From contig NC_057861.1 of the NCBI RefSeq assembly GCF_019393635.1, positions 63,138,532-63,202,531 on the forward strand: DNA of 64,000 bases. Direction: 5' to 3'. This stretch comes from Dromiciops gliroides. Lineage: Eukaryota > Chordata > Mammalia > Microbiotheria > Microbiotheriidae. How positions within the stretch are numbered: the first letter of the stretch is position 1; the number at the start of each line of letters is the position of its first letter. Below are positions 22,872 to 35,146 of the stretch, piece by piece. The notes below the pieces were generated by a model that searched no databases, was not told where the DNA came from, and worked only from the letters and a program-made list of their open reading frames with translations. The position numbers and the translations under genes were made by a program.

Positions 22872-23550
22872 TTATTTGTAAGGCTATCAATAAGCAATAA
22901 ATTGGGTCAGTGGTCTCTTGATGACCCATGTACCCAAGTGGGGCTAGTAATAACCCCTCTCTGTCATAGAAGAATGCTTGATTGATTAATGGAATGCATC
23001 CACATCCTGAGGCTATTGATAGTAGATCGGGGATAGCAGACTCCCTGGCCACTAGGAGGGAGATACAGCCTTTCTTAATTGTGCAAGGATAGGCAAGGAT
23101 GGACAATATATCTTGTAGAAATGGACCAGGTTAGCTTGTAGGCCTCCAAAGACAGCAAACAGATGTCACAAAATTTTGAGGAGATGAAGGTATGAGGGAT
23201 AACTAGTTTTCTTTTAACTAACTCAGAGAGAGAACTCAACTCTGGTGACTAAGAAATGCTCATTATTTGAGTCCACCTGCAAGATTAGAAATAGTGGACT
23301 AGACTCCCTGGACTAGAGTAGACCTGCATCCCTTGAGGATAACAGATTTCCTTGAGGCAAGAATAGCACAGTGATTAGCAGGAAAATTGAACTTTAAACT
23401 TAGCTCATAGGCAAAGAGACCTTTAAAGAAATGTGGCTTGGGCAATCATACAAAATGGGGCAGAAATACAGAATAGGTTCAATTACAGAATAGAATCAAT
23501 TACAAAATGATACAGAATCAATTAAATTCCTTCATGGATGATCTGTGGTC
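22840..23550 (-). mobile_element. Unidentified insert in the L2, possibly LTR-like
   Basis: About 700 bp that breaks an otherwise continuous L2. It has no coding capacity, and a caataaattgggtc region at the left suggests a reversed LTR with its poly(A) side there. I do not recognise the family. Confidence 0.4.
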
Positions 23551-23719
23551 TCACATCTCCAACTGCCTGTTGCACATTGGAACTTAAATTCAACATTTCT
23601 AAAGCTGAATTCATGATGTTTTCCTTCAAATCCTCCCTTCTTCCTAACTTCCCTGTTACTGTTGAGGGTACCAGGCTTGAAACTTAGGTGTTATTTCCAA
23701 CTCCTCACTTTCTCTTTCC

Positions 23720-23830
23720 CTCATATCCTAATCTATTATCATCCCCATTTTATGGGTGCAGAAACTGAGGATGAGGAAAGTTAAGTGATTTACTTAGAGT
23801 CATACAAACAATTAAGTGTTTGAGGCAGGA
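23720..23830 (-). repeat. MIR-type SINE fragment
   Basis: ccattttatgggtgcagaaa and gaggaaagttaagtgattta. Confidence 0.7.
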
Positions 23831-23847
23831 TTTAAAAAATATTTCAA

Positions 23848-23996
23848 GGGGCAGCTAGGTGGCGCAGTGGATAGAGCACTGGCCCTGGATTCAGGAGTAC
23901 CTGAGTTCAAATGCAGCCTCAGACACTTAACACTTACTAGCTGTGTGACCCTGGGCAAGTCACTTAACCCCAATTGCCTCACTAAAAAAAAAAAAA
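23848..23996 (+). repeat. WSINE1-like SINE
   Basis: Full-length plus-strand copy next to the MIR fragment. Confidence 0.92.
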
Positions 23997-24511
23997 TCAA
24001 GATTTCAATTAGTAACATAGTGTGGAAAAATACTTTATTATTAATGGTTTACTAATATTGTTTGAACCTTGCTTTATGTGACTAGAAAATGGTCTAGCCT
24101 AAAAACCTTACTGTAGAGATCAAGCTGATCTCATAGATACTCCAGGAAAGCAGGATGACTTTAGGGAAGATTTGGATCCTGCCCAATGCTTGTTTTGGGT
24201 ATATGTTTTGGGTTCCCCAAGTTAGATTGACTTACCTGCTGATATACATCTCAAACTGCCCTACTCTTGGAAGGGCACCTACTGCCTAGGTGAGGCCAAT
24301 CAGATAAATGCCCTCACCCCCTTGTCTGAACTCTATATAATGTAAACCTTGCAGAAATTGTACAGGGAGTCATATCTTTTTTTCCAGTTATTTCCTCTAC
24401 CCATCAACCTAATAAATTTCATTCTAAATATTTCAAATTTGGGGGTTTGTTCTCATTTGCTCCTTAGAGCAAATATATCTCCTGCATTGACTACTTACAA
24501 ATTCTGGATAC
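23997..24511. other. Non-genic stretch, possible decayed LTR
   Basis: ctctatataatgtaaacctt and ttacctaataaatttcatt-like signals near 24330-24420 (TATA-like, then AATAAA on the plus strand) hint at an old plus-strand LTR around 24100-24500. Its ends are not visible. Confidence 0.4.
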
Positions 24512-24516
24512 TTTAC

Positions 24517-25003
24517 TGTGAGGGAAAACAGTCCTCTTCTCAATAATTCTTGGGAACTCAGCAGTGATGTGACAAAGGCTCGTTTATTTCCTTCTTGCGA
24601 GAAAGGGGCACCCTAGTATGCAGCTAGTGGGTACCCAGAATGGGGGCTCACAGGTCCTGTTTTAAACCTTAGTCCCTAACACAAATGGACCCTCCCCTTT
24701 TTCATCATTGGTCTGATTACTCAAGGGTTACAATCTATGCCCCAAAACTAGCTAATTGGAATGCAGTATTCTCATCCCCAATCAATTCTTCCCCATATGG
24801 ACATAACTCAGGAGTGGACTCTATTCTTCCTTCTATGGACACAACTCAGGAGCAGACCTTATTGAGACCAGGGCTCTTTGGTGTGATTTTGTTAGCCAGA
24901 GGGGAGGAGGGGATCTGAGACCTTTGTCCTAAAAACAGGTCAGAAGGAGTATGATTGACTTTTATATCCTCATTGAGAGGAGACAATTACCCATTTTTTC
25001 ACA
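24517..25003 (-). mobile_element. Solo LTR (family B), copy 1
   Basis: tgtgaggg...ttcaca with perfect 5-bp target repeat tttac (24512-24516, 25004-25008). Close relative of 26500-26971. Confidence 0.9.
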
Positions 25004-25073
25004 TTTACCTAAATTCTTAGTATTTCACAAAATTAACCACTATTTCTTGAAGTTCATTAAAAAATATATTGTT

Positions 25074-25226
25074 GGGCAGCTAGGTGGCACAGTGGATAGA
25101 GCACTGGCCCTGAATTCAGGAGTACCTGAGTTCAAATCCGGCCTCAGACACTTGACACTTACTAGCTGTGTGACCCTGGGCAAGTCACTTAACCCCCATT
25201 GCCCCACAAAAACAAAAACAAACAAA
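25074..25226 (+). repeat. WSINE1-like SINE
   Basis: Target repeat aaaaatatattgt. Confidence 0.92.
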
Positions 25227-25465
25227 AAATATATTGTAATCATTGTTATCACTATCACTGTACAAAGCTGACATTTTAACATTCCCATGTCTGAAGAAGG
25301 GGAAGAGAGATGGTTGCCATTAAAGTGTGCATCTAACATAACATTATGTTATGTTAGAGGCTGGATACTTTGTGTAGAGCCTGGAATATTTTAATTTTGT
25401 ACTTTTGTGTTTGTTTATGTTTAAGCTATCATAAACCAAATGCTAAAAACAAGAGTAGTAAATTT

Positions 25466-25605
25466 GGGGGGGGGCGGGCAATGAGAGTTAAGTGACATGC
25501 CCAGGGTCACACAGCTAGTAAGTGTCAAGTGTCTGAGGCCAGATTTGAACTCAGGTACTCCTGAATCCAAGGCCAGTGCTTTATCCACTGCACCACCTAG
25601 GTGCC
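25466..25605 (-). repeat. WSINE1-like SINE
   Basis: Target repeat caagagtagtaaattt. Confidence 0.92.
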
Positions 25606-25844
25606 CCCAAGAGTAGTAAATTTTAATATGAAAATATTGTTTATATCAATTGAAACACAAGTTCTACTTGATTTCATTTTCTTAAATTATAAGTTTCATA
25701 TATTTTGTTTGATAGAAAGTAACTGTTATCTTAATTTTGATAAAGATAATTGTATCTGATGTTTGAAAAAGTAGGACACTATAAAATCAACATTCCATTC
25801 TCTAGAATAATAATAAACTGTTTAAAATAAAATAAAACAAAATA

Positions 25845-27272
25845 AAAATGAGTAAGCAAAGGACAGCTACTATGGGGATAGAGAAAATCTGAGCTCATAT
25901 TCAGAGGAAGATAGTGAAGTTTAAAAAGCCACTACTTTTTCAAAGAGAAATGTCAAAAGGTCACAAGCCCAAAAAAGTGTTCTTGGAAGAAATTTAAAAG
26001 GACTTCAGAAATTAAGTAAGAGAGATTGAGGAAATATCAGGAAAAAAATAAGAACAATCCAAGAAAATTATGAAAAGATAGTCATTTGACTGGAAAAAGA
26101 GATTCAAAAGTTTAAGGAAGAAAATAACTACTTGAAAACTATAATTGGGCAAGGGAAAGCTAATGATATTATAAGACACCAAGAAATAATAAAACAAAAT
26201 CAAAAGAAAGAAAAAATAGACAAGAATGTGAACTCTCATTAGAAAAACAACTGATCTGGAGAACAGATTGAGACAAGACAACATAAGAAGTGATGGACTA
26301 CCTGATAGTTACAATTAAAAAAAATTTTGATACAATATTACAAGAAATTATTAAGGAAAATTGTCCTGAACAAGAAGGTAAAGCAGAAATAGAAAAAAAT
26401 CTACTGATCACTACCTGAAAGAGATCTCATGAGGAAAACTTACAGGAATATCATAGTCAAGTTTCAAAACTCCCAGGTTAAGGAGAAAACATTATTAAGT
26501 GTGAGGGAAAAATCCATCCTCTTCTCAATAATTTGCAGGAACTCAGCAGCGAAGTGACAAAGGCTTTATTTTCTTCTCATGAGAAGGAGGCACCCTAGTG
26601 TGCAGCTAGTGGGTGCCCAGAAAGGGGGCTCGAAGGCCCTGTTTTATACCCTAGTCCCTAATGCGAATGGACTCTCCCCTTTTTCATCACTGGTGGGGTT
26701 ACAATCTACGCACAAAAACTAGCTAATCGGAACTCAGTATTCCCACCCCTCTTCCTTGTATGGGCATAACTCAGGAGTGGACCTTATACTTCCTTATATG
26801 GACACAACTCTGGAGCGAACCTTATTGAGACCAGGGCTCCTTGAACCATGTGACCTTGCTAACCTGAGGGGGAGGAGGGGATCTGAGACCTTTGTCCTAC
26901 AAACTGGTCAGGGGGAGTATGACTAACTGTTATATCCACATTGAGAGGAGACAACTTATCCATTTCTCACAATAAGCAACAAGAAAAAATACAATTTCAA
27001 TATCATGGGGCTACAATCAGGATCACACAAGACCTAGCAGCTTCTATGTTTAAAGACCATAGGTCTTGGAACACTATATTTCAAAAAGCAAAAGAGGTGA
27101 AGTTGTGACCAAAAATAACTTACCAGAAAAGTTGAGTATAATCCTAAACAAACATACAAAAAAAAATGGACTTTTAACAAACTGAAAGACTTTCAGATAT
27201 TTGTGACAAAAAGACCAGAACTTAATAAAAAAAATTAAAATATAATATCCAAGAGAAATATAAAACCAATTA
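25845..27272 (+). mobile_element. L1 ORF1 region (dead), split by an LTR
   Basis: Starts atgagtaagcaaaggacag (an MSKQR-type ORF1 start) and continues through a Lys/Glu-rich coiled-coil-like part. After the LTR it resumes with atcatggggctacaatcagg and caaaaagcaaaagaggtgaa, an ORF1 C-terminal trace. Many stops. It probably belongs with the L1 segments as far as 33730. Confidence 0.8.
26500..26971 (-). mobile_element. Solo LTR (family B), copy 2
   Basis: tgtgaggg...tctcaca with near-perfect flanks ttaag / ataag inside L1. The flanks differ from those of copy 1, so the two are separate insertions and not the ends of one provirus. Confidence 0.88.
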
Positions 27273-27276
27273 TAAG

Positions 27277-27857
27277 TGTTATGGGCCCAGGGCACTCCAG
27301 AAATTCTCTGGAGCACATCAAAGAAACTTCTCTTTGAGAAAATAATCCAAAGGACAGACACACCTAAAGAGATAAGTGGAACCAGATAGGACTGAGCTAG
27401 CTTCCGGACCTCCACCCTTCATTCTAGTCTCCCTCAACCCTGGGGAGATAAATTTGGGTGTGCCTGCTGCCTTTGTGTCCTGAGGAGAGAGATGGCTTGA
27501 AAGATATGCAGCCACCCTTCACCCAACTCCTCCAGCCACCACCAGTGGGGGATGGTCCTCCCTCACTAAAGGAACTTTCCACAGTCAGATGGTCACCCCC
27601 ATCAGTCCTCTATAAAAGTACCTACCTGTCTCCTGCTCGAGGAGATTGGTATCTTAGAACCACTCTCTGTGCCATGCCTTTCTCCCCATGAGAAGTCCAA
27701 GGACTTCTTTCATGGTTTCCCTTCCCCTCCTTTCCCTTGCCCCTACTATCTTATTCTAATTGCTTTTGTGTGCAAGATGGTGTAATTCTTTAAAGAGGAA
27801 TTCCTAAGGACCTCAAACCCCAAACCCCAAACCCCTAACCCCATTCTCCCCATGACA
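27277..27857 (+). mobile_element. Solo LTR (family D), plus strand
   Basis: tgttatgg...atgaca, 581 bp, with perfect 4-bp target repeat taag (27273-27276, 27858-27861). A TATA box (tataaaagta) lies at 27612-27621 and a CT-rich U5-like end follows. Confidence 0.92.
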
Positions 27858-27916
27858 TAAGGAACTCAATAAGCTCAAACTGTTTACTTCGTATATCTGA
27901 AAATGTTATCAATACT

Positions 27917-28090
27917 TTTCTTTTTTCTTTTTTTTTCTTTTTTTTTTTTTTTTTAGTGAAGCAATTGGGGTTAAGTGACTTGCCCAGGGTCACACAGCTA
28001 GTGAGTGTTAAGTGTCTGAGGCTGGATTTGAACTCAGGTACTCCTGACTCCAGGGCCAGTGCTCTATCCTCTGCGCCACCTAGCTGCCCC
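27917..28090 (-). repeat. WSINE1-like SINE, first of a bracketed pair
   Basis: Reversed. With the next copy it shares a single outer target repeat, caatactttt. Confidence 0.9.
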
Positions 28091-28128
28091 AAAAGTGTAG
28101 CTTGGATCCTGGATCTTCAGCCCTTTCC

Positions 28129-28284
28129 TTTTTTTCTTTTTTTTTTTTTTTAGGCAATGGGGGTTAAGTGACTTGCCCATGGTCACACAGCTAGTAAGTG
28201 TCAAGTGTCTGAGGCCGGATTTGAACTCAGGTACTCCTGAATCCAGGGCCGGTGCTTTAACCACTTCGCCATCTAGCTGCCCCC
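28129..28284 (-). repeat. WSINE1-like SINE, second of a bracketed pair
   Basis: Reversed. Joined to the preceding copy by a 38-bp linker of unique sequence. Confidence 0.9.
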
Positions 28285-28299
28285 AATACTTTTAAGACT

Positions 28300-28705
28300 A
28301 TCAAAATTATTTGGGTAGTTTGATAGCAAGACAGGCTGAGTTGAGTATGATAGGGTGATTCCAAAAAAAATAAAACTGGGCAGAGAGAGGTAAAAATGAG
28401 CAATTACATAATACAAATGAGGTGTGAAAGGAAGAACTGAGACAGATAGAGCAAGTGGAGGTGGAGGGCTAGTAGTGCTAGAACCTTACTCTCTCAGAAA
28501 TGGGCTAAAGAGGGAACAACATATACATTTAGGAGGATCTAACATTCTTCTAAATTTATAAAGAAATAAGAGGGCAAGGAAATAGGTTAAGGGAAGGGCT
28601 TTTAGAATAGTCTATAGATTAAGAATTAGAAGGGTCAGGGAGAGTATAAGAGCAGGACTCTTTACAGAGTGGACAGATTAAGGAGGATAAGGTAGTAGAA
28701 GTAAA
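28300..28705 (+). mobile_element. L1 region between ORF1 and ORF2
   Basis: Purine-rich non-coding sequence similar to 12850-13200 (gaggatctaacattcttcta against gagtaatctatctaaccctc). Confidence 0.6.
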
Positions 28706-29205
28706 TTAGATGCAGGAGGGACTTACATGAACTGATGCCGACCGAGAGGAGCAGAACCAGGAGCACATCGTACACAGTAACAGCAACATTGTGTGATGAA
28801 CAATGGGGACAGACTTGGCTCCTCTCAGCTGTGCAATGATCCGAGACAATTTCAAAGAACTCATGATAGAGAGTGTTCTCAACATCCAGAAAAAAGAACT
28901 GTGGATTATGAATGCAGATTGAAGCATACTGTTTCTACTTTGGGGCTGTTTTCCTTTTCCTTCTTTTTTGAGGTTTTTCCCTTGTGCTCTGATTCTTCTT
29001 TCACAAGATGACCAATGCAAAAATATGTTTAATGTGATTGCACGTATATAACCTATATCAGATTGCTTTCCGTCTTGGGGAGGGGGGAGGGAAGGGAGGA
29101 GGGTGGGAGAAAAATTTGGAACTAAAAATCCTATGAAAACAAATGTTGAGAACTATCCTTATATGTAACTGGAAAATAATAAAATACTTTTATTTGTTTA
29201 AAAAA
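28706..29205 (+). mobile_element. L1 3' UTR with complete tail
   Basis: catgaactgatgccgaccga, cagcaacattgtgtgatgaa, gcacgtatataacctatatc, ggaggggggagggaagggag and aaaataataaaatactttta. It appears to be a 5'-truncated L1 inserted in the older L1. Confidence 0.85.
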
Positions 29206-29813
29206 ATTAGATTAGGGCTAGAGTAACTGAGTGAGAAGGATAGTGAGAAAAAATAGAATGGAGGGAAATACACAGCTAGTAATTATAACTTTGAATGTGA
29301 ATGAGATGAATTTGCCCATAAAATGAAAATAGATAGCAGAATGGAAGAAAAATCAAGAATCTGATGATATGTTGCTTACAAGAAACAATAAAAAATGAGA
29401 TACAGAGTTAAAATAAAGGACTAGAGTAGAATTTATTATGTTTCTGTTTCTGTAAAAAAAAAGCAGAGTCAGCAATCATGATCTCAGACAAAGTTAAAGC
29501 TAAAATAGATTTAATTAAGAGAGATAAACAGGAAAACTATACTGTATCACCAATATTGTTCAATATTGTTATAGACTATTTCAAATAAACTATAGACAGT
29601 ATAAAATACCTGACAGTATACCTGTCAAAACAGACCTAACAACTACATGAACATAATTATAAAACACTCTATACAAATAAAGTCAGATTTAAATAGAGAA
29701 ATATTGTTTGTGTGTAGATAAAACAAATATAATTTTTAAAATGACAATTTTACCTAATTAATCTATTTATTCAATGCCATCCCAATTAAATTACTAATAA
29801 TTATTTTACTGAG
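29206..29813 (+). mobile_element. L1 ORF2 with internal deletion (dead)
   Basis: The start resembles the endonuclease (gtgaatgagatgaatttgcc, gatatgttgcttacaagaaac). It jumps to the RT end (ccaatattgttcaatattgt, attcaatgccatcccaatta). The middle of ORF2 is missing. Confidence 0.75.
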
Positions 29814-31105
29814 TGTTAGAAATGGGTAAACTGAGGCAGGACTCCTGGTCTGGTGCAAAGCAGGAAGGCCATTTTATTACAATCTTGCAAGAAAGGGAAC
29901 ACACTTCCAAAGAAATTGTACAAAGCATGCTTGTCACAGTGGGTCCTTATTGTGGCATTTAAAATTATATGTGGTCACCTTATTTCTGTCCCAAGTTTAG
30001 GGAAAATTAGCTGGGATTTCTAATATATTTGTTACTTACAAATTAGAAGCTTTAGCACCAGTTTGGGGCATTAAGCATTTATTAAAGCATACCAGATATT
30101 CGTAAAGGGAGAACACTTGGCTCAGAAAGTTAAGAAAAGGCCTATCTAGCCTAGAGCTCAGCTTGGCCTGCTTCTTCCACCAAGCCCTCTTCCACAAGCT
30201 CATTTGAGAGTCCAACTGACTGTGAAAGCCTCCTCTGGGTCTGCAGGAAAGGTGGCCCTTCCACATTGCTCAAAGCTAATTGGCTAGCATCATTCAAGTT
30301 TATTGATTTACTGGACTTGAGGGTGATCCATGAGCAGAATGTGCTGAGGTCAGAATTCACAGAACACACCCCCTGAGGGCCAGGCTACCAGTCAGGTGTG
30401 GTTTCAATCAAGTCGACTTTAAGTGAGTTAATCAGCAAAAGTCAATCCAATCAATCCCAATATTATCCTTTCAAAAGGATAAAAAAATATTCTGGGCATC
30501 CCAAAATCCATTACCCTCTCACATTATATTCTGTCCCTAACACAAAGATTCCCTCCTCCATTTTACCATTGGCTGGCTACTCCCAGATATACATTCTTTG
30601 AAGCACTCCTACTTCATATTAACTCCTAAACATAAACCCCCACCCAGATCATACAATGCATGTCTAATTATAATGTTAAATCTCCACTCAGGGGTGTGTT
30701 AGATACTATGCATGAGGCTTATTAAGCAAGTACACTGCAATTTGGGGTTTACTGGGGGACATGGAGGGACTGGTTTGGGTTAGAATCTTAATCTCCCTGA
30801 TTCTGAGGAGAAATCATCCTTGTGGGACAACTTCTGATTGGATGGGGATTTTATAGCCTTCTTGTTATCTGCCCTAGGCAACTGTAACTGCCAGCTCAGT
30901 AGAAGGGGGAAAAGGGAGGGGGAAGGGGTCCTGAACAATGTGGCCTGCCCTATCTAAGGGGAACATATACCACTGGTTTCTTTTAATTGTACCTGCTAAC
31001 TCAGCAGGAAAAGGAAGGGAATGGGGGGTGAGGTGGGGGGGTCAGGGGAGAAGAAGCCCCCAAGCCTTTGAATAATGTATCCTGCCTACTGAGGAGGGGA
31101 CATTT
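29814..31105 (-). mobile_element. LTR (family B-like) in L1, itself split by LTR-A
   Basis: L1 ORF2 stops at 29813 and resumes near 31106 (gaattagaaaaaaataataa). The insert starts tgttagaaatgggtaaactg with ttttattacaatcttgcaag, and has a purine-rich right part. The ends are approximate. Confidence 0.65.
29970..30523 (-). mobile_element. LTR-A family solo LTR, copy 3 (nested)
   Basis: tgtggtcacc...ctctcaca, 554 bp, with perfect 5-bp target repeat ttata (29965-29969, 30524-30528). Confidence 0.9.
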
Positions 31106-32221
31106 AATTCTTTCAGTGAATTAGAAAAAAATAATAACAAAATTCATTTGGAAGAATAAAAAGTCAAGAATTTCAAAGAAACTAATGAAAAAATGTGAAG
31201 GAAGGAGGTTTAGCAGTACCAGACCTCAAACTACATGACCAGGCAGTAAATATTGCAAGTATCTGGGAATGCTTAAGAAATAGAAAGGGAGATCAGTGGA
31301 ATAGAGTAGACATATAATACACAGTAATAAAGGATTATAGTAACCTTGTGTTTGACAAACATAAAGGTTTAAGTTTGGGGGATAAGAATTCACTATTTGG
31401 TCAAAAGTGTTGGGAAAGCTGGAAAGCAGTCTGGTAGAAATTGGGTATAGACCAATATCTTAAAAAACATCTACCAAGATGAGGTAAAAATGGATACCTG
31501 ACCTATATATAGAGGGAGATATTACAAGAAAATGAGAAGAACATAGAACCTATTACCTATCAGACTCATGGATAGGAGAACAACTTATGAACAAACAAGA
31601 CACAGAGAGCACTGTGAGGTGTAAAATGGATAATTTTTATTATATTAAATTAAAAAGTTCTTGTACAAATAAAACCAAATGTAGCCAAGATTAGAAGGAA
31701 AATAGGGGGGAATTTTCATACAATCTCCCAGATAAAGGTCTCATTTCTTAAATATATAAAGAACTTTGTTAAATTTATAAGAATGGGGGTGGCTAGGTGG
31801 CGCAGTGGATAAAGCACTGGCCCTGGATTCAGGAGTACCTGAGTTCAAATCTGGCCTTAGACACTTAACACTTACTAGCTGTGTGACCCTGGGCAAGTCA
31901 CTTAACCCCAATTGCCTCACTAAAAAAAAAAAAATTTTTAATTAAAAAAAAAAGAATGAGTAATTCTTCATTTGATAAATGGTCAAAGGATAAGAACAGG
32001 GATTTTTTTGATAAAGAAATCAAAACTATATTTAGTCATATGACAAAAAGTGCTATAAATCATTATCAATTAGAAAAATGCAAATCAAAACAACTTTGAG
32101 ATATTATCTTACACCTATCAGATTGGCTAAAAGCATAGATGCCCTTCAACTGAAAAATGGCTAAACAAGCTGTGGTATGATTGTGATAGAATACTACTGT
32201 GCTACAAGAAATAATGAGTTG
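31106..32221 (+). mobile_element. L1 ORF2 C-terminal part (dead)
   Basis: attcatttggaagaataaaa (RT/connection region), ggaggtttagcagtaccaga, aaattaaaaagttcttgtac, caaatcaaaacaactttgag. Contains a SINE. Confidence 0.85.
31786..31955 (+). repeat. WSINE1-like SINE in L1
   Basis: Plus-strand copy, 3' end caattgcctcac with a long A/T tail. Confidence 0.92.
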
Positions 32222-32972
<751 letters not shown>

Positions 32973-32985
32973 AAATAATGAGTTG

Positions 32986-33730
32986 ATTGATTTTAGAAAA
33001 AACTTGGAAAGCTTGGACCTATGAAGGAAGATGCCATCTAACTCGAGAGAAAGAACTGACAATTAGAAATATGTATAGTGTGATGGATAAAACCAAATGT
33101 GTGTGGTCACCTTACCTGTCCCCAGTGTGGGGAAAGCTAGCTAGGATTTACTTATAAATTAGAAGTTTCAGCAACAGTTTAGGTATTAAGCATTTATTAA
33201 AGTCTATTAGAGGTTAGCAAAGAGAGAACACGTGTCACTGAAAGAACAGGAAAACCCATCTACCCTAGAGGAGAGATCAGAGTTGAACCTGGCTTCCTTC
33301 TTCTGCTACCACCACGAGGTTCCAACCACCGACTGACAAAACGAACAGCCTTACACACTGCTTCAAGCTGATTAGTTGAGGGTGGTCTCGTGTTGAGGCA
33401 AGGTAACTTCCCAACACTGAATCAACCTTAGAAAGGCTAACCCTCACACCGCCAAAAGAGGAAGGACAACTTATGCTCTCTCAGCAGGGGGTCCCTGGTA
33501 ATAATAGTCTCACAATAATACGTATGGTCTTACATATATGTATATGTGTATATGTAAATATGTATGTATGTGTATATATACACACATATGTATATATTAA
33601 TGTTTAATTGTAGCCTTCTCTAGGATGAGATGGGGAGGGAGAGAAAAAAACAAAAAGTGTACAGCAGAGAACAAAAGAAAACTTAGAAGGAAGCACAGAA
33701 AAGTTAGGTAATATTGAAAACAATGTGTAG
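32986..33730 (+). mobile_element. L1 3' remainder, split by LTR-A
   Basis: cttggacctatgaaggaaga and ctaactcgagagaaagaact precede the LTR. After it come TATG-rich repeats (33536-33600) and taattgtagccttctctagg. Confidence 0.65.
33102..33514 (-). mobile_element. LTR-A family solo LTR, copy 4
   Basis: tgtggtcaccttacctgtcc, ataaattagaagtttcagca, aagcatttattaaagtct and a tctcaca end. The target repeat is not clear. Confidence 0.8.
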
Positions 33731-34209
33731 TATTTATTACATAGTTGTTTTTTTTTTAAAAGCAAACAGTCTGAAATTGGAATTTATGGTTTTATATTGA
33801 ATCCTCTATGTTCTGTTGTGTATACGAAAATGTGGAAGTGTTCTTTTTTCCTTTTGTATGTAACAATATGTAATGAATAGAAAATTTGAGAAATAAACTT
33901 TAGTTTAAGACACAACAAAGATTATCTTTTAAATTATATACATGAAAACAAATATCATTACTAGAGCCTTTAATGGAAAGTATTTTTCCCTTGAAACATT
34001 CGGAAACATTTCTGATCTAAAACAGTTTTATTCCTTGTTTTTATTCTTTTGTTTTTTCTTTGTGTTTTATCCCTTGACTCAGGTTGTTGCAACAAGGGCA
34101 ATGTTTTCAGTTTTTATTAGAATGTATACTATTGGGAAGTGGTAGCAGGCTGTCAGATGTATTCTAACTTCTAAGTATCAACTTTTGATTGTTATTAAAA
34201 ACCATTTTT
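33731..34209. other. A/T-rich stretch, nothing recognised
   Basis: No gene or repeat family recognised. Confidence 0.4.
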
Positions 34210-34585
34210 GAAAATAAAGCTATCCTACTCTGATCAAGACAGTGATCCATGACAATTCCAAGGGACCCAGGATGAAAACTTCTATCCACTTCCAGAGAGG
34301 GAACTGATGAACTCTGAGTGCAGATTGAAGGATTCTTTTTTCATCTATCTTCCTTCCTTCCTTGCTTCCTTCTTTCCTTCCTCCTTCTTTCTTTTTTTTT
34401 CTTTTTTCCCTTTTGCAACATGGCTAATATGGAAATATTTTGCATGACTTCACATGTATAATCAATATCATATTGCAAGCCTTTTCAAGGGGTAGAGGAA
34501 GGGAAGGAGAGAATTTGGGACTCAAAATTTAAAAAATGCAATTGGGAAATATTTAACAAAACAAAATATATTCAAATTAAAAAGA
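34210..34585 (+). mobile_element. L1 3' UTR fragment
   Basis: caagacagtgatccatgaca, ctatccacttccagagaggg, a (CTTC)n tract (34345-34410), aacatggctaatatggaaat, cacatgtataatcaatatca. Confidence 0.8.
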
Positions 34586-34753
34586 AAAAGGAAATGAAGC
34601 AATGATGTTTGTGATGTATTTAAAGACTGGGTAGTATAGGAACAAGGGGAGCCATGAATGTAAATCATTTTCCTGAAATATTTGACAATAGTGTTGGGAA
34701 TATCTTGGAGGATGGGTTGGGTGGATATACTCTTTAACCAGTGCTTACATGTA

Positions 34754-34780
34754 GCAGCTAGGTGGCACAGTGGATAGAGC
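34754..34780 (+). repeat. SINE head fragment
   Basis: Only gcagctaggtggcacagtgg plus a few bases. Confidence 0.75.
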
Positions 34781-34851
34781 ATTTTATTCAGTATCATTAG
34801 TCTGACAAGGAACTGACTAGGTCCCACACTGATAATCACTCTGAAATAGAC

Positions 34852-34984
34852 GTTTTTTGGGGGGAGGGTTGGGTGGCAATGAGGGTTAAGTGACTTGCCC
34901 AGGATCACACAGCTAGTAAGTGTAGAGTATCTGAGGTCGGATTTGAACTCAGGTCTTCCTGAATCCAGGGCTGGTGCTTTACCC
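34852..34984 (-). repeat. WSINE1-like SINE, first of a same-site pair
   Basis: Bordered by ctgaaatagac at 34841-34851 and 34985-34995. Confidence 0.92.
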
Positions 34985-34995
34985 GCTGAAATAGA

Positions 34996-35135
34996 CTTTT
35001 TTTTTGGTGAGACAATTGGGGTTAAGTGACTTGCCCAGGGTCACACAGCTGGTAAGTGTCAAGTGTCTGAGGCCGGATTTGAACTCAGGTCCTCCTGAAT
35101 CCAGGGCTGGTACTTTATCCACCACCTAGCTACCC
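34996..35135 (-). repeat. WSINE1-like SINE, second of a same-site pair
   Basis: Bordered by ctgaaatagac at 34985-34995 and 35136-35146. Confidence 0.92.
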
Positions 35136-35146
35136 CTGAAATAGAC

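Larger units (their letters stand above)
22640..23720 (+). mobile_element. L2 LINE, split by an unidentified insert
   Basis: Left: ctctgctctgggtcctcttc and ttcaattatcatctctatac. Right (from about 23550): ctcacatctccaactgcctg, cttcctaacttccctgttac. The insert 22789-23550 separates the two halves. Confidence 0.8.

Noticed and set aside
24517-26971. A provirus between the two family-B LTRs
   Set aside because: Their target repeats differ (tttac versus taag-type) and the DNA between is SINEs and L1.
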